Assembly: GCA_046091165.1 (NCBI GenBank)
Contig: JBJTBE010000006.1
Span: forward strand, 1 to 13,762
Source: F1-60-MAGs163 sp046091165
GTDB taxonomy: Bacteria; Actinomycetota; Thermoleophilia; Solirubrobacterales; Solirubrobacteraceae
Length of the DNA: 13,762 nucleotides
Direction: 5' to 3'
The notes under the pieces were generated by a model that did no database searches, was not told the origin of the DNA, and saw only the letters and a list, made by a program, of their open reading frames with translations. Position 1 is the stretch's first letter; each line of letters starts with the position of its first letter. Of the stretch, positions 1 to 8,326 are shown one piece after another. The position numbers and the translations under genes were made by a program.

Positions 1-441
1 GTCCGCGGAGGTCAGGGGTCGTCCGGAGTCGAAGGTCCTCTCGTGGTGGGGAACGACGATGAACAGGTACCTCCTGGCGACCCGCTCCCACTCGAGCAGC
101 GCGCCGACAGGATCGGGAAAGTGCTCGATCACGTGGGAGGCGAGCACGAAGTCGGTGGACTTGTCGGGGAGGGGGAGGCGATCACCCTCGGCGACGAGGT
201 CGACGGTGGCGACTTCGCCGGCCAGCTCCATCTGGGCCTCCCGGTAGGCGGCGTCGGGAACCGGGGCGCGGTCGACGTTGATCGCCTCGACCGGGTACCG
301 GTTGTGCGCCGCCCCGCCGATCTCTATCCCCCGCAGGCCCCCCAGGTAACGGGTGGCCAGCTCGTACCGGGGGCCGAAAGGACCGGCCCCCCGGAGGCGT
401 TCGGGCAGGTGGCGCCCCACTGCGCGGCGAAGCGAGGTCAT
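1..441 (-). CDS. SAM-dependent methyltransferase, class I (partial, C-terminus off the left edge)
   Basis: The first 147 codons of a minus-strand gene are present, and the reading frame is open to the window edge. Seen: a glycine-rich segment GIEIGGAAHN (residues 38-47) followed by INVD (54-57) resembles the SAM-binding motif I region with its acidic residue. FVLASHVIEHFPDP (98-111) is the typical motif around the end of strand 4, and IVVPHHERTFD (128-138) matches the 'VPH...tfD..R' segment of small methyltransferases found in glycan clusters. The ATG at 441 is the first plausible start. It lacks a Shine-Dalgarno but has a TAGAAA hexamer 9 nt upstream. It is divergent from the flippase at 480 across only 38 bp. 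The substrate cannot be read from the sequence; methylation of a sugar or of another cluster product is inference from context. Confidence 0.85.
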   Translation of the reverse strand, partial: MTSLRRAVGRHLPERLRGAGPFGPRYELATRYLGGLRGIEIGGAAHNRYPVEAINVDRAPVPDAAYREAQMELAGEVATVDLVAEGDRLPLPDKSTDFVLASHVIEHFPDPVGALLEWERVARRYLFIVVPHHERTFDSGRPLTSAD

Positions 442-450
442 AGGGGGGGT

Positions 451-456
451 TTTCTA
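451..456 (-). promoter_or_regulatory. Putative -10 hexamer (TAGAAA) for the partial methyltransferase
   Basis: Reading the minus strand, TAGAAA lies 9 nt before the ATG at 441, with a run of seven C between them. No Shine-Dalgarno is present. This fits a leaderless or nearly leaderless transcript. It is the weakest of the six such sites because of its longer spacer and because it departs from the TA(G/C)NCT look of most of the others. Confidence 0.35.
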
Positions 457-466
457 GCAGCGCCCA

Positions 467-472
467 TAGGCT
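467..472 (+). promoter_or_regulatory. Putative -10 hexamer (TAGGCT) for flippase 1
   Basis: TAGGCT ends 7 nt before the TTG start at 480, the spacing that puts the transcription start at or beside the start codon. No Shine-Dalgarno and no clear -35 element are visible. The site lies only 10 bp from the opposing hexamer at 451-456, so the two promoters must share the same DNA. Confidence 0.5.
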
Positions 473-479
473 TGGCATC

Positions 480-1961
480 TTGGACAGAGCGCGAAAGAAC
501 TCAGTGGCGGCCGTGGCCACGGCGGCAACCGGCGTCGCCACGGCGCTGGTGGGCACGCCGTTGATCATCGACCACGTCGGTAAGTCGGGCTACGGCGTCT
601 GGGCGATCTCGATGGCGGCCGTGATCTACCTGGGAATCGTGGAGGCCGGCTTCGCGCCGGTGGTGCAGAGGCGGGTGGCAGCCTCTCGCGGGGCCGGCGA
701 CGAGGAGGGTGTCGTGAGGGTCTTCTGGTCGACCGTCTTCTTCTACGTGGCCCTCGGACTGGTCGCCGCTGCGCTGGTCTACCTCCTCGCGCCGGTTGTC
801 GTCCCCGTTTTCGGCTTCCCGCCCGGGCTGGAGGAGCAGTCGGTCGCCCTCTTCCGGCTGGTGGCGCTCGCAATTCCGCTGGGCCTCGTCATGGCTGCCC
901 TGACCAACGCCCTCCAGGGTGCCGAGCGCTTCCAGGCGGTGGCGATCACGGCGGCCTGCGGGGCGGTGGCCTACCTGGGCGCGCTGGTCGCCCTGACCAC
1001 GGGCGGCGCCAGCCTCAGCGAGCTGGGGTGGGCGGTGATCGCCCAGCTGGGAACGCTGATCATCCTGCGGGGCGTGCTCGTGCTCGAGGTCGCCCTCAGC
1101 CGCCCGCGACTCGTCTCCCGAGGGGAGGCGCGCGAGATGGCGTCGATGTCGGCACGGCTCCAGGTCTCGGTTGCCTCCCTGATCGTCAACGGGCAGAGCG
1201 ACCGGGTGGTCGCCGGACTCGTCTCGCCGGCGGCGACGGTGGCCCAGGTGAGCGTCGCGGCGCAGGTCGCCGAGTCCGGACGGCTCGTCGCGGCGGCCCC
1301 GCTCGTACCGGCAGCCAACCGCTTCGCCGCCCTGGCCGGGGCCGGCGCCACCGGCGAACTGGGCCGGCTCTTCAGCCGCAGCGACCGCCTCTGGTCCTCG
1401 GCGGTCACCGGCGGCGTGGCCATCGGCGCGCTCTGCGCCGTGCCACTGGTCGAGGCATGGCTGGGAAGCGGCTTCCTCGAGGCCGGGGCCTTCGCGGCGG
1501 TCCTGGTGGTCGCCTACGGAGCCAGCATCGTCCTTGGCGTCCGCATGGCGCTGCTGCGCGCCCTCGGGCGCCCGGGCCTCGAGTCGCGCACCGGCATCGT
1601 GCTCATGGGGCTCAACCTGGCCTTCACCGTCCCGCTTGCCGTGGCCTTCCAGGCGCCGGGGGTGGTCGCGGGCACGCTCCTGGCCTACCTCGTTGGTTCA
1701 GGCTGGTGCCTCGCGAGGTTTCGGCAGGCCGCACCGGAATTCCAGCCGGCGCCGCTGGCGGCCGTTTTCCGGCCACTGGGGTGGGCCGTGCTGTTCGGGG
1801 CTCTCGCCTCGGCCTGGAGCTTCGGCGCGGTGGCGGTCGTGCCCCCCGGGTGGGCCCTGGTTCCGGTGGTCGCCGGCATGGCTGCGGCGGCCGGCGGCTT
1901 CCTGCGCTTCGGGCTCAAGAGCGGGCCCCGGGCGCTCTTCAGCTCGCTCAGCGGGGGGTAA
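480..1961 (+). CDS. Oligosaccharide/polysaccharide flippase (Wzx-like, MOP superfamily), flippase 1
   Basis: 493 aa integral membrane protein, a normal length for Wzx-type lipid-linked oligosaccharide flippases, with many hydrophobic segments along its whole length. Seen: the N-terminal family signature G(Y)GVWAISMAAVIYLGIVEAG around residues 35-57, followed by a conserved polar stretch VVQRRVAASRGAGDEE (61-76). This is the usual 'G.YG.W.l..s...yl...d.G......r.va...a.gd' region of polysaccharide biosynthesis proteins. Expected role: moving undecaprenyl- or polyprenyl-PP-linked glycan from the inner to the outer leaflet. The TTG at 480 is chosen because TAGGCT lies 7 nt upstream; a GTG at 504 is the alternative. 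Its last 14 bases overlap the 3' end of the converging membrane glycosyltransferase. It is a different subfamily from flippase 2 at the other end of the locus. The cargo is unknown. Confidence 0.85.
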   Translation: MDRARKNSVAAVATAATGVATALVGTPLIIDHVGKSGYGVWAISMAAVIYLGIVEAGFAPVVQRRVAASRGAGDEEGVVRVFWSTVFFYVALGLVAAALVYLLAPVVVPVFGFPPGLEEQSVALFRLVALAIPLGLVMAALTNALQGAERFQAVAITAACGAVAYLGALVALTTGGASLSELGWAVIAQLGTLIILRGVLVLEVALSRPRLVSRGEAREMASMSARLQVSVASLIVNGQSDRVVAGLVSPAATVAQVSVAAQVAESGRLVAAAPLVPAANRFAALAGAGATGELGRLFSRSDRLWSSAVTGGVAIGALCAVPLVEAWLGSGFLEAGAFAAVLVVAYGASIVLGVRMALLRALGRPGLESRTGIVLMGLNLAFTVPLAVAFQAPGVVAGTLLAYLVGSGWCLARFRQAAPEFQPAPLAAVFRPLGWAVLFGALASAWSFGAVAVVPPGWALVPVVAGMAAAAGGFLRFGLKSGPRALFSSLSGG

Positions 1962-3561
1962 GGACTATCCAGTCGCCGAAGCGGCCGGCCTCGCGATAGG
2001 CCGAATCGACGTAACGGTCGAGGATCCGTACGCCGCTGGAGCGGCCGGCGCGGTTCGGCTCCGGGGCTGCGGTCTGCGGCGAGTCCCAGCGAACGATCAC
2101 CGGAGGGCTCGCGGAGCGCAGGTCCTCGACTATCTCCTCCTGAACCGGTGCCGACGTAACCACTCCCGGCGCGGCGATGTCGTAGCGGGTTGGATTGGGC
2201 CGCTCGGCCAGCACGTAGAAGAGGGGGGCGCCCGCAGTGGTGATGTCGGCGCGGCGACCCATCACGTAGATCGGCTCGCCGGGAGAGGAAAGGCGGCGGG
2301 CCTCGGCCACGGCCGCCGAGAGCGATCTCGCCAGGGCCGGCTCGGCCCGTACCCCGTCGGCCGGCGGCGCCTCGACCTTCGCCGCCGGGGCGCGGAGCAA
2401 TAGCCACTGGCGGTCCAGGCCCTCGACCGCGGCATATGCCAGCGACGCCCCGGCCAGAACGGCGCCGGCGCCCACGATGACCTTTCGTGCCACCGGTTCG
2501 ATCGTCCCCCGGCTCCATGAGGCAAGCGCCCAGGCGGAGAGAACGGCCCCGGTCACGACCAGCGGAGCCGTGTGGAAGATGTCGGGACGAACGAGCAGAT
2601 AGTGCGCCATGCCGACGGTGAAGACGAGCGTGGCGATGACCGGCCAGTCGGTGGCCCGGCGGAAGGTGGCCAGGAGCGCCGCGGCGGCGCCGGCGAAGCC
2701 GACGACGGCCACGAGGGGAAGCCACCACGCGAGGAGGTTCTCGGCCGAGTCCGAGAGGAAACCGCCGAGCGAGGAGGTGTTCAGGGGCCCGTCGTAGGCG
2801 AGCGGGAACGGCAGGCCCTGGTAGTCACCGAACTCGGTCAGGGGGTACCGGACGAGCAGCTCCCAGGAGTTGTCGATCCCGGCCGGCACGACGACCGGCA
2901 GATAGAGGATGAGCCCGGTGAGCACCGAGGCGCCGAGGACGCGGGGGATCCCGCGTTGGCGGGAGGCCGTCTCCGGCGAAATGGCGAGGGCCAGGAGGAT
3001 TCCGAGCCCGAGGTAGCCGGCGAACTCGAGGCGCCACGCGGCGCAGGCCCCGACCAGCACACCGGCCCATATCGGGTGGCGCTCGAAGAGCAGCAGGGCG
3101 CCGAGCGCCAAGGCCAGGGCCACGGGAAAGGGGTGGGGCCCCGACGGGTAGGCCATGGCGAGCAGGGCGACCGCCCACGCGAGCAGGGCGAACGGCGGGG
3201 TCGACCGCCTGAGCGCCAGTCGCCAGGCCAGCAGGGCGACCACGGCGTTGGCGATGACGCGAAGGATCCGCCAGTCCAGGAGGGAGGGGCCCGACAGCTT
3301 CCACAGGCCGGCCAGCAGGTAGGGCTGTCCCGGCGGGTAGTACCACCAGAAGTCGCGGTAGGGAACCTCTCCGGAGGCGATCCGGGCCGCGGCCTGGAGC
3401 ATCAGGCCCTCGTCGTTGGGCTGGATTCCGCGCAGGGCGGTGACCGAACAGACCACCAGGCCGGCGACCAGCAGGATCGCGCCGGTGATCGCCTCGGCAG
3501 ACACCTTCCGGCCCAGGGAGCCGCCCGCGGCGGTCGGGCCGGACGCCGGGGCGGTACTCAC
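1948..3561 (-). CDS. GT39/ArnT-like membrane glycosyltransferase (GT-C fold)
   Basis: 537 aa multi-pass membrane protein. Seen: after the first membrane helix (about residues 26-44) comes the first outer loop with IQPNDEG (46-52), whose Asp50-Glu51 sits where GT-C enzymes carry the catalytic acidic pair. GEVPYRDFWWYYPPGQPYL (64-82) follows, a signature of GT39/ArnT-like proteins. LVRPDIFHTAPL (323-334) lies between later helices, and a soluble C-terminal part (about 395-537) ends the protein. Known of the family: sugar is transferred from a polyprenyl-phosphate donor on the outer face of the membrane. The start is GTG 3561, which shares a 4-nt GTGA overlap with the stop of the upstream gene and so indicates translational coupling; the longer reading frame to 3711 would bury the N-terminus in the upstream gene. 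It is the last gene of the four-gene minus-strand operon. Acceptor and donor are unknown. Confidence 0.8.
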   Translation of the reverse strand: MSTAPASGPTAAGGSLGRKVSAEAITGAILLVAGLVVCSVTALRGIQPNDEGLMLQAAARIASGEVPYRDFWWYYPPGQPYLLAGLWKLSGPSLLDWRILRVIANAVVALLAWRLALRRSTPPFALLAWAVALLAMAYPSGPHPFPVALALALGALLLFERHPIWAGVLVGACAAWRLEFAGYLGLGILLALAISPETASRQRGIPRVLGASVLTGLILYLPVVVPAGIDNSWELLVRYPLTEFGDYQGLPFPLAYDGPLNTSSLGGFLSDSAENLLAWWLPLVAVVGFAGAAAALLATFRRATDWPVIATLVFTVGMAHYLLVRPDIFHTAPLVVTGAVLSAWALASWSRGTIEPVARKVIVGAGAVLAGASLAYAAVEGLDRQWLLLRAPAAKVEAPPADGVRAEPALARSLSAAVAEARRLSSPGEPIYVMGRRADITTAGAPLFYVLAERPNPTRYDIAAPGVVTSAPVQEEIVEDLRSASPPVIVRWDSPQTAAPEPNRAGRSSGVRILDRYVDSAYREAGRFGDWIVLTPR

Positions 3562-5213
3562 CGCGCGCCCACGGCCCGGGCCATCTCCGGCCGATCCCTG
3601 ATTTCGTAGAGCCGGGCGCAGCCGAAGCGCCGTGGCGGACCGGCCAGGAGCGGCCGGACCTGGGCCTCGAGCCGGGCGAGGGCCAGCGGCCGGCAGTCGG
3701 CAAAGAGCCATCGGGCCTTGCTTTCCACGACCACCCGGCGCGCCTGGGCGGTCGTGAGCCGGCCTTCGAAGAGGTCGTTGGACAGGCCGGCACGCATCTC
3801 CCAGTCAGGCGTCCAGGAGAAGGGTCCTACCCAGGTCTCACGGCCGGTACGGGAGGGCACGAGAAGCGCTGAGTAGGTGGGTGCGAGCACCGCCCCGGGC
3901 CGGGGGTCGCGATCAAGGGTCTCCAGCAGCTCGCGCTCACCGTCGAAGACGAAGTACGGGTCGCCGCCCGACTGGACGCTGTTTCGGAAGACGTCGGCCT
4001 TGTGGAGGGTTCCCGGCACGACCATCACGACCAGGGCCGAGACCGCGGCCCAGGCAGGGATCGTGGGCCAGAGCCTCTTTACGCCGATCACCGCCAGTAT
4101 GCCGAGGGGAATCTGCAGTCCCTGGAAGCTGTGGTAGGGGAAGGTCCCGACCGGCAGCAGGTAGACCAGGAGAATCGCGAACGGCCAGATCCGCACCGCG
4201 GTGTCCTGCCAGCCGCGCGCCGATTCCCGGTAGGCGGCCAGCGCCGGGAGGGCGAGCGGCGCGACGGTGAGGACCATGGCCCACCAGGGCCATGACCAGA
4301 GGTCCTGCGCCCCGGCGGCGTTGGCTTCCTGCGCAAGCTTCCAGGCACTGTCGACCCGCGAGAGCCAGAGGTAGTAGATCGCGGGGATCGCCCCGGCGAT
4401 GCTGACTGCGATCAGCGTGGCCCACGACGGCAGCTCCCGCGTGCGGGCCCAGCGCCAGAGCTCGACCGCCCAGACCAGGAGAACGAGTTCCGCGCCCTGC
4501 CAGGGCTGGAGCCAGGCAACGAGCAGCGTTCCGAGGGCGCAGGCGGCGAGCAGACCCCACCGCCCGCCTCCCCGGCTCTTCTCGAGGCCGAGCAGCACGA
4601 GCGGGATCAGGAAGACGGCGATCGCCGTGGGCAGGTAGCCCCAGAAGTACTGGCCGGTCCACATCTCGCCGGAGATGAAGTCGAAGGTGTACTGGCGCGG
4701 CTTGCCTCCCCAGCCGGTGAGCGCCACCAGGGCGGTGGCCGGCATGGCGGCAAAGAGAACGAGGACGAGCCCGGCGTGGCGCTGTCCCCCGGCGGGAAGC
4801 AGCCGTCGCACGTAGGCCAGGGCCCCGACGAAGGTCACGGCAATTGCTACCGGCTCCCAGGCGAGGTAGCTGAGGGGAATCGAGAGTCCCAGCAGGTTGT
4901 GAAGCGCGCCGCTGATCACGAAGATGGGGTGGAAGAAGCGACGCTCCCCGACCGCGAGGTCCCAGGGGTTCCCGATCAGCAGGTGGTCTGCGCTCTCGCG
5001 GATCCACGCCAGGTACTGCATCTGGTCGGTGGCCAGGAAGCCGTCGGCTCCCGACAGGTCCCGTCCCTTGGTGGCCAAGGCAAGGAGGGGAGCCACGGCC
5101 AGGAGCACGAGCGTGAGCAGGCAGAGGAGCTCGACGCGATCGAGGCCGAGGAAGGTCCGGCTCGCGCCTGAAACGCCCTCGGGCCGGCCCGTCGCTGTGG
5201 CCGCTGATTCCAT
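3558..5213 (-). CDS. Predicted GT-C-type membrane protein, paralogue A
   Basis: 551 aa multi-pass membrane protein with a soluble C-terminal domain (about 402-551). I do not recognise a named family. Seen: an N-terminal helix (about 28-47), then a loop GADGFLATDQMQYLAW (55-70) whose Asp63 is placed like the catalytic Asp of GT-C enzymes. Next come FFHP (93-96), FISGEMWTGQYFWGYL (179-194), WLQPWQGA (234-241), LPVGTFPYHSFQG (353-365), SWTPD (466-470) and a terminal GPPRRFGCAR (525-534). Every one of these blocks recurs in the gene at 9131-10759. The only cysteines of the C-terminal domain, C507 and C532, are also conserved there. It lies 27 bp after the family 4 glycosyltransferase, with AAGG about 9 nt before the ATG, and overlaps the next gene by 4 nt. 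Inference: a glycosyltransferase using a polyprenyl-phosphate sugar on the outer face. A polymerase- or ligase-like role is not excluded. Confidence 0.75.
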   Translation of the reverse strand: MESAATATGRPEGVSGASRTFLGLDRVELLCLLTLVLLAVAPLLALATKGRDLSGADGFLATDQMQYLAWIRESADHLLIGNPWDLAVGERRFFHPIFVISGALHNLLGLSIPLSYLAWEPVAIAVTFVGALAYVRRLLPAGGQRHAGLVLVLFAAMPATALVALTGWGGKPRQYTFDFISGEMWTGQYFWGYLPTAIAVFLIPLVLLGLEKSRGGGRWGLLAACALGTLLVAWLQPWQGAELVLLVWAVELWRWARTRELPSWATLIAVSIAGAIPAIYYLWLSRVDSAWKLAQEANAAGAQDLWSWPWWAMVLTVAPLALPALAAYRESARGWQDTAVRIWPFAILLVYLLPVGTFPYHSFQGLQIPLGILAVIGVKRLWPTIPAWAAVSALVVMVVPGTLHKADVFRNSVQSGGDPYFVFDGERELLETLDRDPRPGAVLAPTYSALLVPSRTGRETWVGPFSWTPDWEMRAGLSNDLFEGRLTTAQARRVVVESKARWLFADCRPLALARLEAQVRPLLAGPPRRFGCARLYEIRDRPEMARAVGAR

Positions 5214-5240
5214 CCCCGGGGACCTTACGCAGGCGGTCCG

Positions 5241-6602
5241 TCAGCGGCGGGCAACGAGTCGCCGCAGGTTTCGGCCCACCTGGGCGAGGGCGCCGCCGAT
5301 GCCGTCGGTGTCGGCGGTCTCGGCGATGATCCCCGGGTAGCGGCCGAACGTCATCCGGCGCAGGAGCCGGCGGTCCGGCTCGAGGCCGCCGGCCGGATGG
5401 CGGCACCACTCCACGAGCGGAGCGGCGCACCGCTCCCAGGCCAGATCGGCGGCGAGCGCCTGCGCGTTCCTGCGTGCTGAGGCGAGGGCGGCGGGGTCGT
5501 AGACCAGGCCTTCGATCGCGGCGGCGAGCGCCTGGACGTCACCGGCCGGGGCCACCGTCCCCATACCGCTGCGCTCGACCGCGGCGGAGAGCTCGTCGCC
5601 CCGTGTGGCGATAACCGGCAGCCCGGCCCAGACGGCGTCGAGCATCCTGGTGCGGAAGGCAAAGCGGGTCTCGAGGTGGTCGTGGTGGGCGCTGAGCGCC
5701 GCGTCGGCCGTGGCCAGCCAGTCCCCGCGCTCCCGGTAGGGAACCCAGCCCCGGTTTACGTGGATGAGCTCCCCCTCCTGGCCGGTGGTGCGCAGGTGCT
5801 CGAGCATGGCGCCGGTGGCCTGCATGGCGTCGAGCCCGACCTCGCCGGGGCGTCCCACCCCCATGAAGACAAGGTGGACCGGGGGCCTGCCTTCCCGGCG
5901 GCGGTTCACTTCCAGGACGGCGTCGATCGCGGTCGGCGCGTCGAGCCAGTTCCAGACGCCCCCACCCCAGAGCAGGACGATCCCGTCGTCGCCGATGGAG
6001 GGAAACATGTCGCGCACCGGGTCGGTGCCCGGGGAGACCGGGGGCTCGGCGGGAACCCCAAAGGGCACGACGTCGATGAAGGACCGCAGCGAGGGGTCAC
6101 GGTCGTAGGCCTGGAGCGGAACCCGGTCCAGTGCCGCCATCATTCCGAGCCACAGGTCGCGCTGGGCCTCGCTGGCGCACATCACCCGCGAGGCGGCGGC
6201 GAGCATCGCGCCGGCGGCGCGGGCCACCGCTCGCTGTTGGCGCCGGCGGGACGGTGGCCGCTTGTCGCGACCGGCCTCGAGGACCTCGAAGACCGTCGGG
6301 TTGTAGAGGTCGGCGATCAGCCGCGTGCCGAGCTCCGGAAGCCGGGAGAGCAGCCGGGGCGGAAGCGCCTGTGCCACGACGAGCTCGACCTCCTCGATCG
6401 CCGTGCTCAGGGCGTCGTAATCCTCGAAGCCGGCGTCCACGGCGGTAATGCCGTCCTCGAGCCCTGCGCCCGCGAGCCCGGGTGCGCTCAGCGATACGTC
6501 GTTCCCGGCGCTCAGCACCCGGGCAAGTTCGAGGGCCCGGATCGCCGGCCCGGCCATCAGGTCCCCGATGGGCTCAGCCGAAACGACGAGGACCCGGGCC
6601 AC
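5241..6602 (-). CDS. Glycosyltransferase, GT-B fold, family 4-like
   Basis: 453 aa soluble protein. Seen: an N-terminal GT-B half opening with VLVVSAEP and GDLMAGPAIRALELARVLS (13-31), ADLYNPTVFEVLE (97-109), CASEAQRDLWLG (142-153) and VVPFGVP (178-184) at the domain junction. The C-terminal half starts LLWGGGVWNWLDAPT (210-224) and carries the donor-site segment HHDHLETRFAFRTRMLDA (306-323) followed by WAGLPVIATRGDELS (325-339), corresponding to the 'E..(G)....EAmA.G.PvVat' region of GT4 enzymes. Expected role: cytoplasmic transfer of a sugar from a nucleotide-sugar donor to a lipid-linked acceptor. The GTG at 6602 lies 5 bp after the stop of the upstream fusion gene, so it is almost certainly co-transcribed and translationally coupled. 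No membrane helix is evident. The sugar specificity cannot be read. Confidence 0.85.
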   Translation of the reverse strand: MARVLVVSAEPIGDLMAGPAIRALELARVLSAGNDVSLSAPGLAGAGLEDGITAVDAGFEDYDALSTAIEEVELVVAQALPPRLLSRLPELGTRLIADLYNPTVFEVLEAGRDKRPPSRRRQQRAVARAAGAMLAAASRVMCASEAQRDLWLGMMAALDRVPLQAYDRDPSLRSFIDVVPFGVPAEPPVSPGTDPVRDMFPSIGDDGIVLLWGGGVWNWLDAPTAIDAVLEVNRRREGRPPVHLVFMGVGRPGEVGLDAMQATGAMLEHLRTTGQEGELIHVNRGWVPYRERGDWLATADAALSAHHDHLETRFAFRTRMLDAVWAGLPVIATRGDELSAAVERSGMGTVAPAGDVQALAAAIEGLVYDPAALASARRNAQALAADLAWERCAAPLVEWCRHPAGGLEPDRRLLRRMTFGRYPGIIAETADTDGIGGALAQVGRNLRRLVARR

Positions 6603-6607
6603 GGGGC

Positions 6608-8317
6608 TCAGCCGACCCTGGCCGCGCCCGAGCGCGAGGTTCCGGCCTCCGAGACCGGGCGCCTGAGCAGGGACCAGCGCCGGCGCCGCTCATCGACCCG
6701 GTACCGGGCGAGCACGCCGAGGGTCTCCAGCCCGTAGCGGACCGACGCGCGGAAGCTGACGCTGGAGGCCTCCAGGAAGTAGCGCGTGGGGATCGGAATC
6801 TCGACGACGCGGGCGCCGCGGTCCACCAGCTGGGCGAAGATCTCCTGGTCGAAGACGAATCCGTCGCTGTTTCGCAGGAAGGGGATGGTCTTCAGGAACC
6901 CGGTCGAGTAGGCGCGGTAGCCGGTGTGGTACTCGGAGAAGTCCTTGTTGAAGGCGAGGTTCTCGATCGAGGTCAGGAACCGGTTGCCGACCCACTTCCA
7001 GCGCGGCATCCCGCCGGCGATGGCCCGGTCCTCGAGGAGCCGGGAACCCATGACCGCGTCGGCCCGGCCCTCAATGATCGGCCTGACCATCTCGGTGACC
7101 AGGGCGGCGTCGTACTGGTGGTCGGCGTGGACCATCACCACGACGTCGGCGCCGTCGAGGATCGCCCGCGTGTAGCAGCTCTTCTGGTTGGCCCCGTAGC
7201 CGCGGTTGGCGGGATGGACCAGTACCTCGAAACCCTCCTCGAGGGCAACCTCGGCGGTCTCGTCGGTGCTGGCGTCGTCGACGAGCAGCGCCCGGTCGAA
7301 GGACTCCACCGGCAGGTCGGCGGCGACGCGCCCGATGGTCGAAGCGGCGTGGTAGGCGGGCAGCACCACGTGGACCGAGCTCTGGCCGCCACGGTCGCTG
7401 GCCAGCGCCCGTTCGGGCTCGCGCACCTGCGTGTTCACGGCGAGCATCACCCGCTCGTCGCCCAGCGAGAGCGAGAGGGAACGTTCGGGAGGCAGGCGGC
7501 CGGCTGCCTCACGGATCGCCCTGGAGGCGGGGCCGGCAATCCCGGCAAAGCCGTCGACCCAGTAGCGCGCCGAGAAGGTGCGCACGAACGAGACGTCGTC
7601 GGTGAGGGTCAGCCCTTCGCAGACCAGCAGCTCGCGCAGCGTCCGGCGGGGAACGAGGAAGGTGTGGGCGGGGAGATAGCCCCACCACCGTGGCCCGGCC
7701 GCGCGCGCGGTCAGCGAGGAGGGGTCGGGGGTTACCACGCAGAGCACCCCGTCGGGCGCAAGCAGCGCCCGGCAGCGGGCAATCGCTCCCGCCGGGTCCT
7801 CGAGGTGCTCGAGCACGTCGATCATCAGGATCGCGTCCCAGCTGCCCTCCTCCCGTGGGTCGAGCGACTCAAGGGTCTGCTCGCGAATGTCGAGCCCGTA
7901 GCTGTCCCGGGCCCAGGCCGCGGATCGTTCGGAAAGCTCGAGGCCGGCCACCTCCCAGCCCCGGCGCCTGGCCTCGTCGAGCAGAAGGCCGTGGCCGCAT
8001 CCGATCTCCAGCATCCGTCCGGGCGAACGGCGCCTCTCGACGAGGTCGAGGATCCAGTTCGCCGTTGCGCGGCGGCCGCGCTCCTCGGCCAGGTAGTCGG
8101 AGTCCCCCATATCGCGGTAGAGGTCGGCTAGGCCTTCGCCCCCCGGAAGCGACGGCTGCTGAACCGTCCCGCACTCCCGGCAGCGATAGAGGTCGCTCCA
8201 CGCGCGCGGCCGGTGGCAGCTGGGGGCGAAATCACCAGGCTGGGGCGGACCGGCGGCGCCCGCGTACCGCAACTCCAGGGCGCCGCTGCAGATCCCGCAG
8301 GCAACGGGGGTAGACAT
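6608..8317 (-). CDS. Fusion protein: zinc-ribbon SAM methyltransferase + family 2 (DPM-like) glycosyltransferase
   Basis: 569 aa with two enzyme domains in one frame. N-terminal half: a possible zinc ribbon from C7-x2-C10 and C46-x2-C49, then a class I methyltransferase with LEIGCGHG (103-110) as motif I, LELSE (126-130) and MIDVLEHLEDP (165-175). C-terminal half, from about residue 314: a GT2 (GT-A) domain with VVLPAYHA (317-324), VDDASTDET (346-354), NRGYGANQKSCYTRAI (371-386), HADHQYD (397-403) around the metal-binding Asp399, EYHTGYRAYS (462-471) and DQEIFAQ (490-496). These are typical of the DPM/DPG-synthase-like group that makes polyprenyl-phosphate sugars. The ATG at 8317 is chosen because a TACGCT hexamer lies 9 nt upstream and a longer frame would cross the divergent gene's start. 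It heads the minus-strand operon. No membrane anchor is seen. What the methyltransferase half modifies is unknown. Confidence 0.85.
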   Translation of the reverse strand: MSTPVACGICSGALELRYAGAAGPPQPGDFAPSCHRPRAWSDLYRCRECGTVQQPSLPGGEGLADLYRDMGDSDYLAEERGRRATANWILDLVERRRSPGRMLEIGCGHGLLLDEARRRGWEVAGLELSERSAAWARDSYGLDIREQTLESLDPREEGSWDAILMIDVLEHLEDPAGAIARCRALLAPDGVLCVVTPDPSSLTARAAGPRWWGYLPAHTFLVPRRTLRELLVCEGLTLTDDVSFVRTFSARYWVDGFAGIAGPASRAIREAAGRLPPERSLSLSLGDERVMLAVNTQVREPERALASDRGGQSSVHVVLPAYHAASTIGRVAADLPVESFDRALLVDDASTDETAEVALEEGFEVLVHPANRGYGANQKSCYTRAILDGADVVVMVHADHQYDAALVTEMVRPIIEGRADAVMGSRLLEDRAIAGGMPRWKWVGNRFLTSIENLAFNKDFSEYHTGYRAYSTGFLKTIPFLRNSDGFVFDQEIFAQLVDRGARVVEIPIPTRYFLEASSVSFRASVRYGLETLGVLARYRVDERRRRWSLLRRPVSEAGTSRSGAARVG

Positions 8318-8326
8318 CGGCCGCAC

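Noticed and set aside
443..449. Run of seven G before the methyltransferase start, considered as a phase-variation tract
   Set aside because: It is outside the coding frame and short for slippage, and G runs of this size are expected in such GC-rich DNA; a spacer-length effect on the promoter cannot be shown from one sequence.
1986..2003. Hairpin CGGCCT/AGGCCG after flippase 1, considered as an intrinsic terminator
   Set aside because: No U-tract follows, and the bases encode the C-terminus of the opposite gene, so chance is likely.
2572..3609. 345-codon open frame on the plus strand
   Set aside because: Antisense to the GT39-like gene; highly charged Gly/Glu/Arg composition without motifs.
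3937..5430. 497-codon open frame on the minus strand
   Set aside because: Same strand but a different frame from paralogue A, whose frame contains conserved blocks shared with paralogue B; this frame is Arg/Pro-rich noise.
6482..8131. 549-codon open frame on the plus strand
   Set aside because: Antisense to the methyltransferase-glycosyltransferase fusion and the family 4 enzyme; low-complexity composition, no start signal and no family motif.
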